From: NORP240 sp965222175
Lineage (GTDB): Bacteria > Pseudomonadota > Gammaproteobacteria > Pseudomonadales > Pseudohongiellaceae
Direction: 5' to 3'
DNA length: 64,000 nt
Assembly (NCBI GenBank): GCA_965222175.1
Contig: OZ244938.1
Span: 62,001-126,000, forward strand
The notes under the pieces were generated by a model. That model was given only the letters and a program-made list of their open reading frames with translations, searched no databases and was not told the DNA's origin. This document shows, piece by piece, positions 34,434-43,249 of this stretch (position 1 is its first letter; each line of letters opens with the position of its first letter). A program made the translations under genes and the position numbers.

Positions 34434-34480
34434 GACAAAATAAGGGATGAATGAGGATTCCCTCTTTCATCCCTTTGTCA
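34434..34480 (-). terminator. Long hairpin, likely terminator of the cupin gene
   Basis: AAGGGATGAA (34442-34451) pairs with TTCATCCCTT (34466-34475) and an inner GAGG/CCTC pairing extends it; outer GACAAA/TTTGTC arms (with a small bulge) lengthen it further. On the minus strand the stem is followed by a weak U-rich ATTTTG. It lies 88 bases after the cupin stop codon. Confidence 0.55.
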
Positions 34481-34563
34481 GTTAACGCGGCATGCTTGTC
34501 GAACTTACGCCTGCCCCGGGATTAGCAGGGGCAGAGATCGACGTGCAACAGTAAATTGACTGC

Positions 34564-35055
34564 TCAGTTGGCGGACCTGCTCATCGGTCGAACCCGAACG
34601 CCGTGGTACTGCTCATCGGTGACCGGGTCCAGCCATTCGACGTCACCTTCGTAAATGGTCAGCTGGTGAGCGTCGACATCCGGGTGGGCGCCGTGCCAGT
34701 GTTCGATGCCGGCCGGCGTCCAGAATGGTTCACCGGGATGAAATTCCTCGATGGCCCGACCGCGTATCTGGTGAAGCCCGATGCCTTCTTCGATCATCAG
34801 CAATTGGCCCCAGGTATGGGAATGCCAGGAAGAACGGACTCCCGCCGGGAAAAGTATGCGAATGTTGCGCATGTCCGGTGTCTGGCTTACCACCGGTGAA
34901 CCGCCCTGGAAGTTGCTTGATTGCGCGGAAATCTCCTCAGTCTGGGTGGCAAAAATCACCACGCCCAACGCAGTCACTGCACAGACGGAAACCAGTACCT
35001 CCAGCAATGACGTTTTCTTCTGACCGGTCGGCCCAGTTGTTTTGCTGTCCTTCAT
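34564..35055 (-). CDS. Membrane-anchored cupin domain protein
   Basis: A 163-residue protein from the ATG at 35055 with GGAGAG upstream. A hydrophobic helix near residues 18-37 (LLEVLVSVCAVTALGVVIF) anchors or exports it, followed by a single cupin barrel. The metal motif 1 is visible in WHSHTWGQLLMIEEGIGLHQIRG and motif 2 in GEPFWTPAGIEHWHGA. Single-domain cupins of this kind bind a divalent metal and may act as isomerases or sensors; the substrate is unknown. No neighbour explains it. Confidence 0.8.
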   Translation of the reverse strand: MKDSKTTGPTGQKKTSLLEVLVSVCAVTALGVVIFATQTEEISAQSSNFQGGSPVVSQTPDMRNIRILFPAGVRSSWHSHTWGQLLMIEEGIGLHQIRGRAIEEFHPGEPFWTPAGIEHWHGAHPDVDAHQLTIYEGDVEWLDPVTDEQYHGVRVRPMSRSAN

Positions 35056-35481
35056 GGAACTCTCCTTCTCTCTCTTTGTAGGTAATATTGCAATTGTCTT
35101 TGTTTCTTTCGCTGCACGATGGCTGTATCGGCCGGTGCTTTGCAAGTCTATGAGGGCCTGATCCTGCCCGGGTGCGGGGTTGCGGCCAGGATTAAGCCGC
35201 GAGCATTCGCCCAATGGGTGTTGTCCAGCAATATAGAGTATGTGCCTGTAATGTCAACCGGCGCCGGCCCGGGGCCAGGCAACCTCCAGCGACCACCGCC
35301 GCCGGCTCCGTGCTTTCTGCGAAAATCGACGCTCATCGGCCAACCAGTTCAGTGTCGCTTACTGGATCTGCCCGGCTTCACTGCCCAGCTGCGGCGATCT
35401 GATACGCTGAGCGGTCAGCGCCTCGTCTGGGGGCTGGATTAGTAACCCTCGCTGTCGGTACACTTGACGCCTCCAATTGCC
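35056..35481. other. 426-base divergent region
   Basis: It separates the cupin gene (minus) and the cytochrome gene (plus). I see only short frames without ribosome sites. It should hold the promoter of the cytochrome and PQQ dehydrogenase operon. Confidence 0.6.
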
Positions 35482-36306
35482 ATGCAGAAGCTGAAGATCA
35501 TGACCAAGCAACCTTATTTTTTGACGGCGGTGCCGGGCATCACAGTCCTCCGCGGGCTGTTACTGACAGCGGTGCTGCTGATTCCGGCCCTGGCCCTGGG
35601 CCAGGCGGTGAACCCGCTGGATTCCAGTCCCCGTGCCGCGGCCGCCGGGGGTTCACTGTTTCGTGCCCAGTGTGCCACCTGCCACGGCGCTGACGCCCGT
35701 GGTATCGCCGGTATCCAGGCTCCTGACCTGACCCAGCTGTGGTCTCAGCCGGGTCAAAGCGACAGCGCGGTGTTTCAGACTATTCGCAATGGCATTCCGG
35801 GCAGCATCATGCCGCCCCATGCCTTCACCGACACGGAAACCTGGATGCTGGTGACCTATCTGAAAAGCCTGGGCCCGGCGGACAGTATGGCCAGTTACGG
35901 TGGGGATCGGGGCCGGGGGGCGCGGCTGTTTGATAAGAACTGCAGTGGCTGCCATTTGTTGAATGGCAGTGGTGGCGCCCTGGGGCCGGATCTCACCGGC
36001 ATTGCCACCAGGCGGTCCAGGCAGTCCCTGGTGACTTCCATTCGGGAGCCGGGGGCCGTGCTGGTCAGAGGTTACCGGCCGGTAACCCTGGTGACACGGG
36101 ACAATCTGCGCATCGACGGCACTATCAAGAGTGAAGATGCTTTTTCCATTCAGATCATGGATCGCAAGCAGCGCCTGCGGGGTTTCCGCAAGAAGGACCT
36201 GGCCCGATTGCACTACCCGGATCGCTCGCTGATGCCCGAGTTCAACCAGGCAACTCTCAACGACAGCGAACTGGAAGACCTTCTGAGCTACCTGGCTGGC
36301 CAGTAA
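35482..36306 (+). CDS. Exported diheme cytochrome c
   Basis: A 274-residue protein from the ATG at 35482, with a second possible start at 35500. The signal peptide ends near ALGQ. Heme motifs are CATCH at 64-68 and CSGCH at 154-158, each followed by a mono-domain cytochrome fold, with axial Met candidates in GSIMPPHAF and SLMPEF. The tail (DGTIKSEDAFSIQIMDRKQRLRGFRK) resembles the heme-associated domain common in secreted PQQ systems. It is 37 bases upstream of a PQQ dehydrogenase-like gene and so is a likely electron acceptor for that protein. Confidence 0.85.
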   Translation: MQKLKIMTKQPYFLTAVPGITVLRGLLLTAVLLIPALALGQAVNPLDSSPRAAAAGGSLFRAQCATCHGADARGIAGIQAPDLTQLWSQPGQSDSAVFQTIRNGIPGSIMPPHAFTDTETWMLVTYLKSLGPADSMASYGGDRGRGARLFDKNCSGCHLLNGSGGALGPDLTGIATRRSRQSLVTSIREPGAVLVRGYRPVTLVTRDNLRIDGTIKSEDAFSIQIMDRKQRLRGFRKKDLARLHYPDRSLMPEFNQATLNDSELEDLLSYLAGQ

Positions 36307-36343
36307 GGCCAGCGGCACAAATTTCAAGCGAGCAGGATGATTC

Positions 36344-37975
36344 ATGAACAAGTCAATCGACAGGATTTACCGTAAGCAACTGATTTTATTCGTTCTTTTC
36401 GCGCTGATGGCGGGGCAGTCCGGAGCCCAGCAGCAAGGTCCGACTTACGAGGACATACTGCAGGGATTCGCCGATCCGCAGCGCTGGCTCACCTATTCGG
36501 GAGATTATTCCGGGAAACGGCACAGCCCGCTGGAGCAGATTACTCCCGCTAACGTGGGCCAGTTGCGACCGATCTGGACCTTTCAGACCGGGACCACCAC
36601 CCGCGGCCGGGGTTTCGAAACCACGCCGCTGGTGGACAACGGGGTGCTTTACGTGACCGGCAGCAACAACTACGCCTGGGCCATTGATGCCCGTTCCGGG
36701 CGGGCTTTCTGGCAGTACCGTCGAAATTTGCCCGATGACCTGACCTATGGCTCCAGCGCGCCGGTAAATCGGGGTTTCGGCATGCTGGGCAATCACCTGT
36801 TCATGGTCACCCTGGATGCCCACCTGCTGGCCTTCGATCGCCGCAACGGCGAAATCCTCTGGGACGTACAGCTGGCGGATTACCGGGTCGGTTACGCGGC
36901 CACGCTGGCCCCCCTGGTTATCGATGACAAGGTGATTGTCGGGATTTCCGGCGGTGAGTATGCCACCCGTGGATTCATCGATGCCTACGATCCCGGGACC
37001 GGGGAACGGATCTGGCGCTTCAACACGATTCCCGGCCCGGGTGAACCCGGCAGCGAGACCTGGCCCGACGACCCCGAGGTGCTGGCCCGCGGGGGCGGTG
37101 GCACCTGGATGAATGGCAGCTATGATCCTGACCTGAACCTGATCTACTGGGGCGTCGGCAATCCCAACCCGGATTATTTCGGTGACCTGCGACCCGGGGA
37201 TAACCTGTATTCCAACTCCCTGGTGGCGCTGGATGCCGATACCGGTGAACTGCGCTGGCACTACCAGTTCACGCCCCATGATCTGAACGACTGGGATTCC
37301 AATCACATGCCCGTGCTGGCGGATATCCAGTGGCGGGGCCTGCCGCGAAAAGTGGTGATGGTGGGCAATCGCAACGGCTTCTTCTACGTGCTGGACCGCG
37401 CCACCGGTGATCTGTTGCTGGGGGAGCCGTTTACTGCCACCAGCTGGGCCCGTGAGCTGGATGCCCAGGGCCGCCCCATCGTGCTGAACGATGGCAGCGA
37501 GGGCTGCGTACCCGATCCCTGGGGCAGTACCAATTTCATGCCGCCTTCGTTTTATCCCGGTCTCGACCTGTTTATCCTCACCGCCCGGGAAACCTGCGCC
37601 ACCTACGTGCCGGAAGAACCACGTTACGTGCCCGGCCAGGCCAGTTTTGGCGGTGTAGTGTTTATCGATGGTGAACAGGGCTATGGCGCACTGCGTGCCC
37701 TGGATGTCCACAGCGGGGACCTGGCGTGGGAGTTCACCTATCCGTCACCGACGTTCGGTGGCGTAATGACCACCGCCTCGGGGCTGGTTTTCGCTGGCGA
37801 TCACGAGGGTAATTTCATGGCCTTCGACGTGAAGAACGGGGAAAACCTGTGGCACTACCAGACCGGCTCGCGGATCTGGGGCGCCGCGCCCATCACCTTC
37901 ATGCTGGATGGTCGCCAGATCGTGATGATCCCGTCCGGAACGACACTTACCGCTTTTGCCCTGCCGGAACAGTAA
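36344..37975 (+). CDS. PQQ-dependent alcohol dehydrogenase-like protein (D-x-D type)
   Basis: A 543-residue periplasmic eight-bladed propeller with signal peptide ending GAQQ. Active-site residues aligned with methanol dehydrogenases are E205 (GGEYATRG), N273 (WGVGNPNP), D316 and D318 (HDLNDWDSN). The extra Asp two residues after the catalytic one is the hallmark of lanthanide-binding XoxF/ExaF-type enzymes. The vicinal disulfide CC of methanol dehydrogenases is absent. It follows a diheme cytochrome by 37 bases. Substrate unknown; alcohol or sugar oxidation is likely. Confidence 0.83.
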   Translation: MNKSIDRIYRKQLILFVLFALMAGQSGAQQQGPTYEDILQGFADPQRWLTYSGDYSGKRHSPLEQITPANVGQLRPIWTFQTGTTTRGRGFETTPLVDNGVLYVTGSNNYAWAIDARSGRAFWQYRRNLPDDLTYGSSAPVNRGFGMLGNHLFMVTLDAHLLAFDRRNGEILWDVQLADYRVGYAATLAPLVIDDKVIVGISGGEYATRGFIDAYDPGTGERIWRFNTIPGPGEPGSETWPDDPEVLARGGGGTWMNGSYDPDLNLIYWGVGNPNPDYFGDLRPGDNLYSNSLVALDADTGELRWHYQFTPHDLNDWDSNHMPVLADIQWRGLPRKVVMVGNRNGFFYVLDRATGDLLLGEPFTATSWARELDAQGRPIVLNDGSEGCVPDPWGSTNFMPPSFYPGLDLFILTARETCATYVPEEPRYVPGQASFGGVVFIDGEQGYGALRALDVHSGDLAWEFTYPSPTFGGVMTTASGLVFAGDHEGNFMAFDVKNGENLWHYQTGSRIWGAAPITFMLDGRQIVMIPSGTTLTAFALPEQ

Positions 37976-37978
37976 GCA

Positions 37979-38410
37979 TCAGCCCGGGGGCACGATAACC
38001 AGCTGCTCCAGCAGCTGGTTATCCGGTGTCAGTCCGGTATCTCCCGGGGGATAGCCGTTGACCTGGAGAATATAGGCCAGCAGGTCCGCGTAAGTTTCCC
38101 TGTCCAGTGAACCTGGCCGGTCCGTGGGCATGTTGTCGGCCATGGTGCCAAAGAGCTCCGCCAGGGATCTCCCTTCCCAGTTGAAAAGAAACCCGACCCC
38201 CCGCAAGGTTGGTGACACGCTGCTGCCGCGCAGATCTGCGGCGTGACAGGAGAGGCAGTTGCTGGCATAGGACTCCCTGCCCCGGTCTGCCTGGGCGCTG
38301 GTATAGACACCGCTTGACAGCGACACAGACTGTGCGCCGGCCGCCGGGACCAGGGCGAGGAGTGACAGGAGCAGCGCTAACCCGGACGTCGGGACGATGG
38401 ACCGGTTCAT
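37979..38410 (-). CDS. Exported monoheme cytochrome c
   Basis: A 143-residue protein with signal peptide ending PAAGAQ. The heme motif is CLSCH (C52, C55, H56) and an axial methionine is probably in GTMADNMPTDRPGSLDR. The fold length matches cytochrome c of the XoxG/ExaB sort. The ATG overlaps the stop of the upstream PQQ dehydrogenase-like gene by four bases (ATGA), so they form an operon and this is its probable electron acceptor. It is convergent with the other PQQ gene, whose stop is three bases away. Confidence 0.85.
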   Translation of the reverse strand: MNRSIVPTSGLALLLSLLALVPAAGAQSVSLSSGVYTSAQADRGRESYASNCLSCHAADLRGSSVSPTLRGVGFLFNWEGRSLAELFGTMADNMPTDRPGSLDRETYADLLAYILQVNGYPPGDTGLTPDNQLLEQLVIVPPG

Positions 38411-40185
38411 GGTTCTTCGGGCAGGGCAAAGACGTAAATGGAATTGCCACCGGCAGGTCGACGAATTTCCGGTGACAGCTGACGCGGCAGCTGGGTGGAC
38501 CAGCTGGCGCCGCCGACACCCGCCGGCACGGCGATATACTGCCTGCCGTCAATCGCATAGCTGATGGGAAAGCCGTGGGCGGAAGTGGTCAGCCTGGTCT
38601 TCCAGAGAATAGCGCCCTGTTCGGCATCGAAGGCGTAGAAATAGCGATCCCAGTCACCGACAAAGACCAGGCCGCCGGCGGTGGTCAGCACCGCGCTGTT
38701 CATGGTGGCCCGCTGGCGGTACCGCCACTTGACGCTGCCGTCGGGTATGTTCAGTGCCAGCATTTCACCGTTGTTTCCGTCTGCCCCGGGAAACTGGTAG
38801 TTCGATCGCCGCATCGGACCGGCACCACCGCCACCCACGACCATTTCCACAGGCCCGAAAGTCACCTGTGCACAGTTCAGCGTCAAAGGAATATACATGG
38901 CGCGGGATTGTGGCGAGTAGGCCATGGCGCGCCAGCTTTTGAATCCCGAAGTACTGGGACAGATGTCCAGTTGCTGGCCCATGCGGGGAATCATGCCATC
39001 CCGGTAGCGTACTGCACCGGAAACAGGATCCACGTCGATGACATTCTGGTAACCGATATCGGTAGCGCTGACAAATTCGCCGGTTTCACGGTCGAGCTGC
39101 CACAGGATTCCCAGTTTGCCCATCTTGAACAGCGACGGGATGCCATCGATGTTCACCAGGATGTTTTCAAACACTTCGTCCATGTCCAGGGTCTCCCCCG
39201 GGATATGCTGGTAATACCAGGCCAGTTCTCCGGAATCAGGATTCAGGGCCAGGGTGGAATTGGTATACAGTGCGGCGTCTTCCGTACCCCGGACCTCCCG
39301 AACCCAGGGCTTGGCCTGTGCCGTACCCCAGTACACCAGATTCCTGGCGGCGTCATAGGTACCCGCTATCCAGGCGTCACTGCCGGCCCGGAATTCCGCC
39401 GGCAGCCCGTCCCAGGTGTCGCCACCGGGCGTACCCGGCTGGGCGATGGTATTGAATCGCCAGCGTTCTGCACCGGTGTCCGGATCGTGCCCGGTAATAA
39501 AGCAGCCGCCCTCCGCGCGATAGCGGGTACAACCGGAAATTCCGGTAACCAGGGTACCGTTGGCAATAATCGGCCCGGCAACGTAAAAAAATCCTTCCGC
39601 CGGATCGGCAACCGGTTGCTCCCAGACCAGGTGCCCGGTGTGGACGTCAATGGCGACGATACTGGCATTTTCCGTGGCGGCGAATATCCGATCCTGGTAA
39701 ATGGCGATGTTTTTCTGCACACCCCGGCAGCAGGCGGTAAAAGCGTCTGCCGGAATCACCGCTTCGGGCGCCAGGGTCGGTCCCAGGTGCCGGGCATCGC
39801 TGCCTTCCAGAACCGGGGTGATACCGGGTCTGAACTCCCACAACAGGTCACCGCTGGCGGCATCAAGTGCCTGGATCACACCGCGGGGTCCCGGCAGGAA
39901 CAGGACGCCGTCATGCATCAGGGGTGCCGCTTCGATGCCACCGGTGTCATCCATGGCCCAGGACCAGACCAGCTGCAGCCGGGACACGTTGTCGACATTG
40001 ACCTGGTCAAGGTCGCTGTATCCCCAGGCACCGGCATTGCCTCGCCAGTTCAGCCATTCACCGGCAGGCGGTTCGGCCAGCATGGCATCGGTCACCGGAC
40101 TGACCGTCGGCGTCTGGGACAGCACGGCCGGACCGGCAAGCAGGAAAATCAATGCCAGCAGGAAGTGTCGTATGGTCGATTTCAT
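38407..40185 (-). CDS. PQQ-dependent dehydrogenase-like protein with vicinal disulfide
   Basis: A 592-residue exported propeller from the ATG at 40185, with signal peptide ending LSQ. It keeps the vicinal disulfide (C152-C153 in FTACCRG) of quinoprotein alcohol dehydrogenases and a D-x-D in TLDMDEVFE (D334, D336). The metal-binding Asn of WGxxN is a Gln (WGTAQAK, Q290) and the usual Glu loop (GxEYxxRG) is replaced by GCTRYRAEGGC. Therefore metal or PQQ binding may differ from standard enzymes. A cytochrome c follows, overlapping it by four bases. Confidence 0.8.
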   Translation of the reverse strand: MKSTIRHFLLALIFLLAGPAVLSQTPTVSPVTDAMLAEPPAGEWLNWRGNAGAWGYSDLDQVNVDNVSRLQLVWSWAMDDTGGIEAAPLMHDGVLFLPGPRGVIQALDAASGDLLWEFRPGITPVLEGSDARHLGPTLAPEAVIPADAFTACCRGVQKNIAIYQDRIFAATENASIVAIDVHTGHLVWEQPVADPAEGFFYVAGPIIANGTLVTGISGCTRYRAEGGCFITGHDPDTGAERWRFNTIAQPGTPGGDTWDGLPAEFRAGSDAWIAGTYDAARNLVYWGTAQAKPWVREVRGTEDAALYTNSTLALNPDSGELAWYYQHIPGETLDMDEVFENILVNIDGIPSLFKMGKLGILWQLDRETGEFVSATDIGYQNVIDVDPVSGAVRYRDGMIPRMGQQLDICPSTSGFKSWRAMAYSPQSRAMYIPLTLNCAQVTFGPVEMVVGGGGAGPMRRSNYQFPGADGNNGEMLALNIPDGSVKWRYRQRATMNSAVLTTAGGLVFVGDWDRYFYAFDAEQGAILWKTRLTTSAHGFPISYAIDGRQYIAVPAGVGGASWSTQLPRQLSPEIRRPAGGNSIYVFALPEEP

Positions 40186-40471
40186 GGCCGTGTCCCGCCT
40201 GTTGCTGATTTTTTTATTAGGGTCTGTCGGGCCGGAGTCAGGTGGAGAGATAACTCCCCGTGCCTGTAACCAGGCAATCCGGTACCAGGGCGCGGTTGCC
40301 TTCCGTCCGCCCCGCCCACCGGTTGCCAACGTTAGCATCAGAGGTACTCTAAATCCATAAACCCCGTGCTACGGGGCAGGCCGCTGACCCGGTGTCCGCC
40401 GGTTCGCCGGTCGGTAGCAGGCACAGGACATTCCGCCGGAGCGACCGGGGCGCTCGACCGTGAGGCCTGTT

Positions 40472-41416
40472 TCACTCCCGCCCCGCGGCTTCCCGGCCCA
40501 GGCGCAGGGCGTTGCTGGCTCCGGCTGACAGGCCGCTGTCCAGGCCCACGGTGACAAAACGAAAACCCTGGTTGATGCGTTGCTGTACCGAACCGGCGCC
40601 GGTGGTGATGGCGCAGGGCACATCGTGGTCCAGGCAGGCCCTGAGAACGGTCTGAATTGCCTCCTCGACCTGCGGTGCCGCGGGACTGGCATAGCCCATG
40701 GAAGTGCTGAGATCCGATGGCCCGATAAAAATTCCGCCCACGCCGGGAACGGAAATTATTTCCTCGATATTGGCCACTCCCTCCGGCGATTCGATAAACA
40801 GGACGGCAAGCAGTTCTCCGGCAGCATCCAGGGGCCAGACATCGGCGCGGGCATGATAGTCCCTGATGCCCCAGTACCAGACTGCATTGGCGGGGTTCCT
40901 GCCCCGCAATCCCGCCGGCTCGTAGTCGGCGGCGCCATTGAGTTGCGGGTAGCGCATGGCCCGGACCGCCAGCTCCGCCTGTGCCCGATCGTCGATGGCC
41001 GGAAACATGACACCGAAGGCACCGACATCGAGCACCTGCTTGGTCTGGGCAATCAGTTCATCGGCGCCACCTGCCGCCGGAATCCGGACGAACGGCACCA
41101 CGTCGGGCTGGAGACTGCCCTTTTCCAGGATGGACCGCTTGTCGGTCATACCCAGCAGAAACTGGCGCAGCCGCTCCACGTCAAATGGGGCGTGTTCCAT
41201 GTCGATAAGGATGAAATCCAGCTCGGAAGAGGCCAGGGAACGGGCGTTGTTGAGGGAGTAATCGAACGACAGCAGGCCGAATGCCGGCTGACGGACTTCG
41301 AACAGATCGATCAGCCGGTTCAGTCGCGTGCCCTCCTGGGCCAGGGTCAGGCCGCTGATGGAAAACAGGCTGATGGCCAGCAGAACATGGCGTGCCACTG
41401 CGGTGCGGTGCTTCAT
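40472..41416 (-). CDS. Exported HpcH/HpaI-type aldolase
   Basis: A 314-residue protein with AAAGGAG upstream and a signal peptide ending TLAQ. The HpcH/HpaI (class II, pyruvate-type) aldolase fold is clear: FILIDMEHAPFD near residue 67, VPFVRIPAAGGADELIAQTKQVLDVGAFGVMFP near 107-139, FIESPEGVANIEEI with the metal-binding Glu, and GPSDLSTSMG. These enzymes are cytoplasmic in known pathways, so the export signal is unusual. It is divergent from the copper monooxygenase-like gene, 328 bases away. The function is uncertain. Confidence 0.82.
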   Translation of the reverse strand: MKHRTAVARHVLLAISLFSISGLTLAQEGTRLNRLIDLFEVRQPAFGLLSFDYSLNNARSLASSELDFILIDMEHAPFDVERLRQFLLGMTDKRSILEKGSLQPDVVPFVRIPAAGGADELIAQTKQVLDVGAFGVMFPAIDDRAQAELAVRAMRYPQLNGAADYEPAGLRGRNPANAVWYWGIRDYHARADVWPLDAAGELLAVLFIESPEGVANIEEIISVPGVGGIFIGPSDLSTSMGYASPAAPQVEEAIQTVLRACLDHDVPCAITTGAGSVQQRINQGFRFVTVGLDSGLSAGASNALRLGREAAGRE

Positions 41417-41744
41417 GATTGACTCCTTTGCCCGGGTGGTGCCCGGTGTGGTTATTCTTGTACCTGCCTGAACCGGACGGCAATGTCAGTCGCCGGGAGC
41501 CAGGGATTGTAGCAACTCCCCCGGCATTTGCGACATGGTTGACAGCCCGGTCGCGGGGCAGACAACCACCCCGCGCTGTCCTGGACAGGTCGCCGGCACC
41601 GACCTGCATCGAAACCACCGCAATCCGGCGCGAATCCCACGAAAGTGCCTGCTTTCACGGCTAAATTTTTGGACTTTGGCGAAGAAAGCTCTTATCCTCG
41701 ACACTCTGAAAAACCAGAAAACGACAACCCTGAGGGAGTCCGAG
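41417..41744. other. 328-base divergent region with a possible promoter
   Basis: Between the aldolase (minus) and the copper monooxygenase-like gene (plus). A TTGGAC hexamer at 41669-41674 with CTTATC 16 bases downstream could be a plus-strand promoter giving a short leader. GAGGGAG at about 41733-41738 is the ribosome site of the gene at 41745. Nothing else is supported. Confidence 0.5.
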
Positions 41745-43202
41745 ATGCGCACCAAATTCCTTATCGCAATTGCTGCTCTGTTTCTGCCGCTGGCGGTATT
41801 CGGCCAGGCCCACAACGCCGTGCTGGCAGACCATGAGCCCCATTACTATGACATTGCCGACTGGGGCATTGATCCCGCTACCGTGACGTTTGCCGATCAC
41901 ATCGCGCCGATTCTGCAGCGCAGTTGTGAAAACTGTCATCGTCCCGGTGGCGGTGGCCCCATGTCTCTGCGTACCTACGAGGAGGTCAGGCCCTGGGCAC
42001 CGGTGATCATGTACAAGACCGCGATCCGGGACCGCATGGGCGCCATGCCGCCATTCTACGTGGAAAAAAATATCGGCATCGACGGGTTCAAGGACGATTA
42101 CTCGCTGTCCGACCTGGAGCTGGCCATGATCCAGGCCTGGGCCAGCAACGGCGCGCCCCAGGGCGATCCGGCCAATGCCCCGGAGCCACTGGTGTGGGCC
42201 GAGGGTAATGAATGGACCCTGGGTGAACCGGACCTGGTACTGCGCAGCCGGGACATGACCCGGCCTGCCGTGGGACCTGACTGGTGGGGCGACATAGGCC
42301 TGGTACCCACCGGACTTACCGAGGACCGCTACGTCAAGTCCGTGGAGGTGCGCGAAGTCAACGACATTCCCGCCGATCTGGGCACCAGCACCGTGGGTGG
42401 GCGCTATATTTTCCACCACATGACCTACTCCAGTGGCGTGCTCAACGACGAAGGCTCGGCCATCGATCCGGACACCCGGGTCAGCTGGCCGATTCACGAA
42501 GTGGGCCGCAACGCGGATATCTTTTCTGAAAAGGCAGGTCGCCTGCTGGCAGCCAACTCCGCGCTGCATCTGGGCGCCGCTCACCTGCACTCCAACGGCC
42601 GTGAAACCAGCGGTTACCTGGAGTTCGGGTTTACCTTCTTTCCCCGCGGCTACGAACCCGCGTACACCCGGCGCGGACCCCGCACCGGTAACGGCATCGA
42701 CCTGGATATCGTCCCCAACAGGGCCGGGCAGGAAGTGCACAACTACGTGGTGCTTGAAGAGCACACCAAGATCATGGCCTTCGAACCGCACCTGCACGCG
42801 CCCGGCGTGCGCATGTGCATGGAGGCAATCTGGGGCCACAACATCTTCACCCTCAACTGCGTCGGCTACGATCACAACTGGGTGAAGCAGTACGTCTATG
42901 AAGACGACAAGGCACCGCTGCTGCCCAAGGGCACCATCCTGCACACCATCGCCTACATGGACACCACCGCCAACAACCCCAACCTGGCGGATCCGCGCAA
43001 CTGGTCCGGGGCGGGACGACGATCGGTAACCAACATGTTTATCGACCTGGGCTACTCGGTGAGTCTCACCGAGGAGCAGTTTCAGGCGGAAATGGCCGAG
43101 CGCCGTGCCCTGCTGAAGGACAAGAATGACTACGACGTCGGCTGTCCGCTGTGCTGGGCACCGGAGACCGTGTCCAACACGGTGGCCGGTGGTAACGACT
43201 AA
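41745..43202 (+). CDS. Cytochrome c-copper monooxygenase fusion (PHM-like)
   Basis: A 485-residue exported protein, signal peptide ending VFGQ. The N-terminal part has one heme site, C61-E-N-C64-H65 in SCENCHRPGGGGPM. The rest follows the histidine plan of peptidylglycine hydroxylating monooxygenase: H224-H225-M226 (FHHMTY), H280-L-H282 (AHLHSNG) and H349-L-H351 (PHLHAPG), with M431 (VTNMFID) as possible CuB methionine. In rat PHM the sites are H107-H108, H172, H242/H244 and M314, so the spacings 56-58 and 67-69 residues match (65 and 70). Such enzymes hydroxylate C-H bonds with copper and O2. Here a fused heme domain could supply electrons in place of ascorbate. Substrate unknown. Confidence 0.8.
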   Translation: MRTKFLIAIAALFLPLAVFGQAHNAVLADHEPHYYDIADWGIDPATVTFADHIAPILQRSCENCHRPGGGGPMSLRTYEEVRPWAPVIMYKTAIRDRMGAMPPFYVEKNIGIDGFKDDYSLSDLELAMIQAWASNGAPQGDPANAPEPLVWAEGNEWTLGEPDLVLRSRDMTRPAVGPDWWGDIGLVPTGLTEDRYVKSVEVREVNDIPADLGTSTVGGRYIFHHMTYSSGVLNDEGSAIDPDTRVSWPIHEVGRNADIFSEKAGRLLAANSALHLGAAHLHSNGRETSGYLEFGFTFFPRGYEPAYTRRGPRTGNGIDLDIVPNRAGQEVHNYVVLEEHTKIMAFEPHLHAPGVRMCMEAIWGHNIFTLNCVGYDHNWVKQYVYEDDKAPLLPKGTILHTIAYMDTTANNPNLADPRNWSGAGRRSVTNMFIDLGYSVSLTEEQFQAEMAERRALLKDKNDYDVGCPLCWAPETVSNTVAGGND

Positions 43203-43249
43203 CGGGCCGTAAAGGCTGAGCTGGATTGAGAGAGAGGATTGTAGTAACG

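Noticed and set aside
38575..40269. A 564-codon open frame antisense to a PQQ gene
   Set aside because: Same artefact of GC-biased codons. The opposite strand has signal peptide and propeller motifs.
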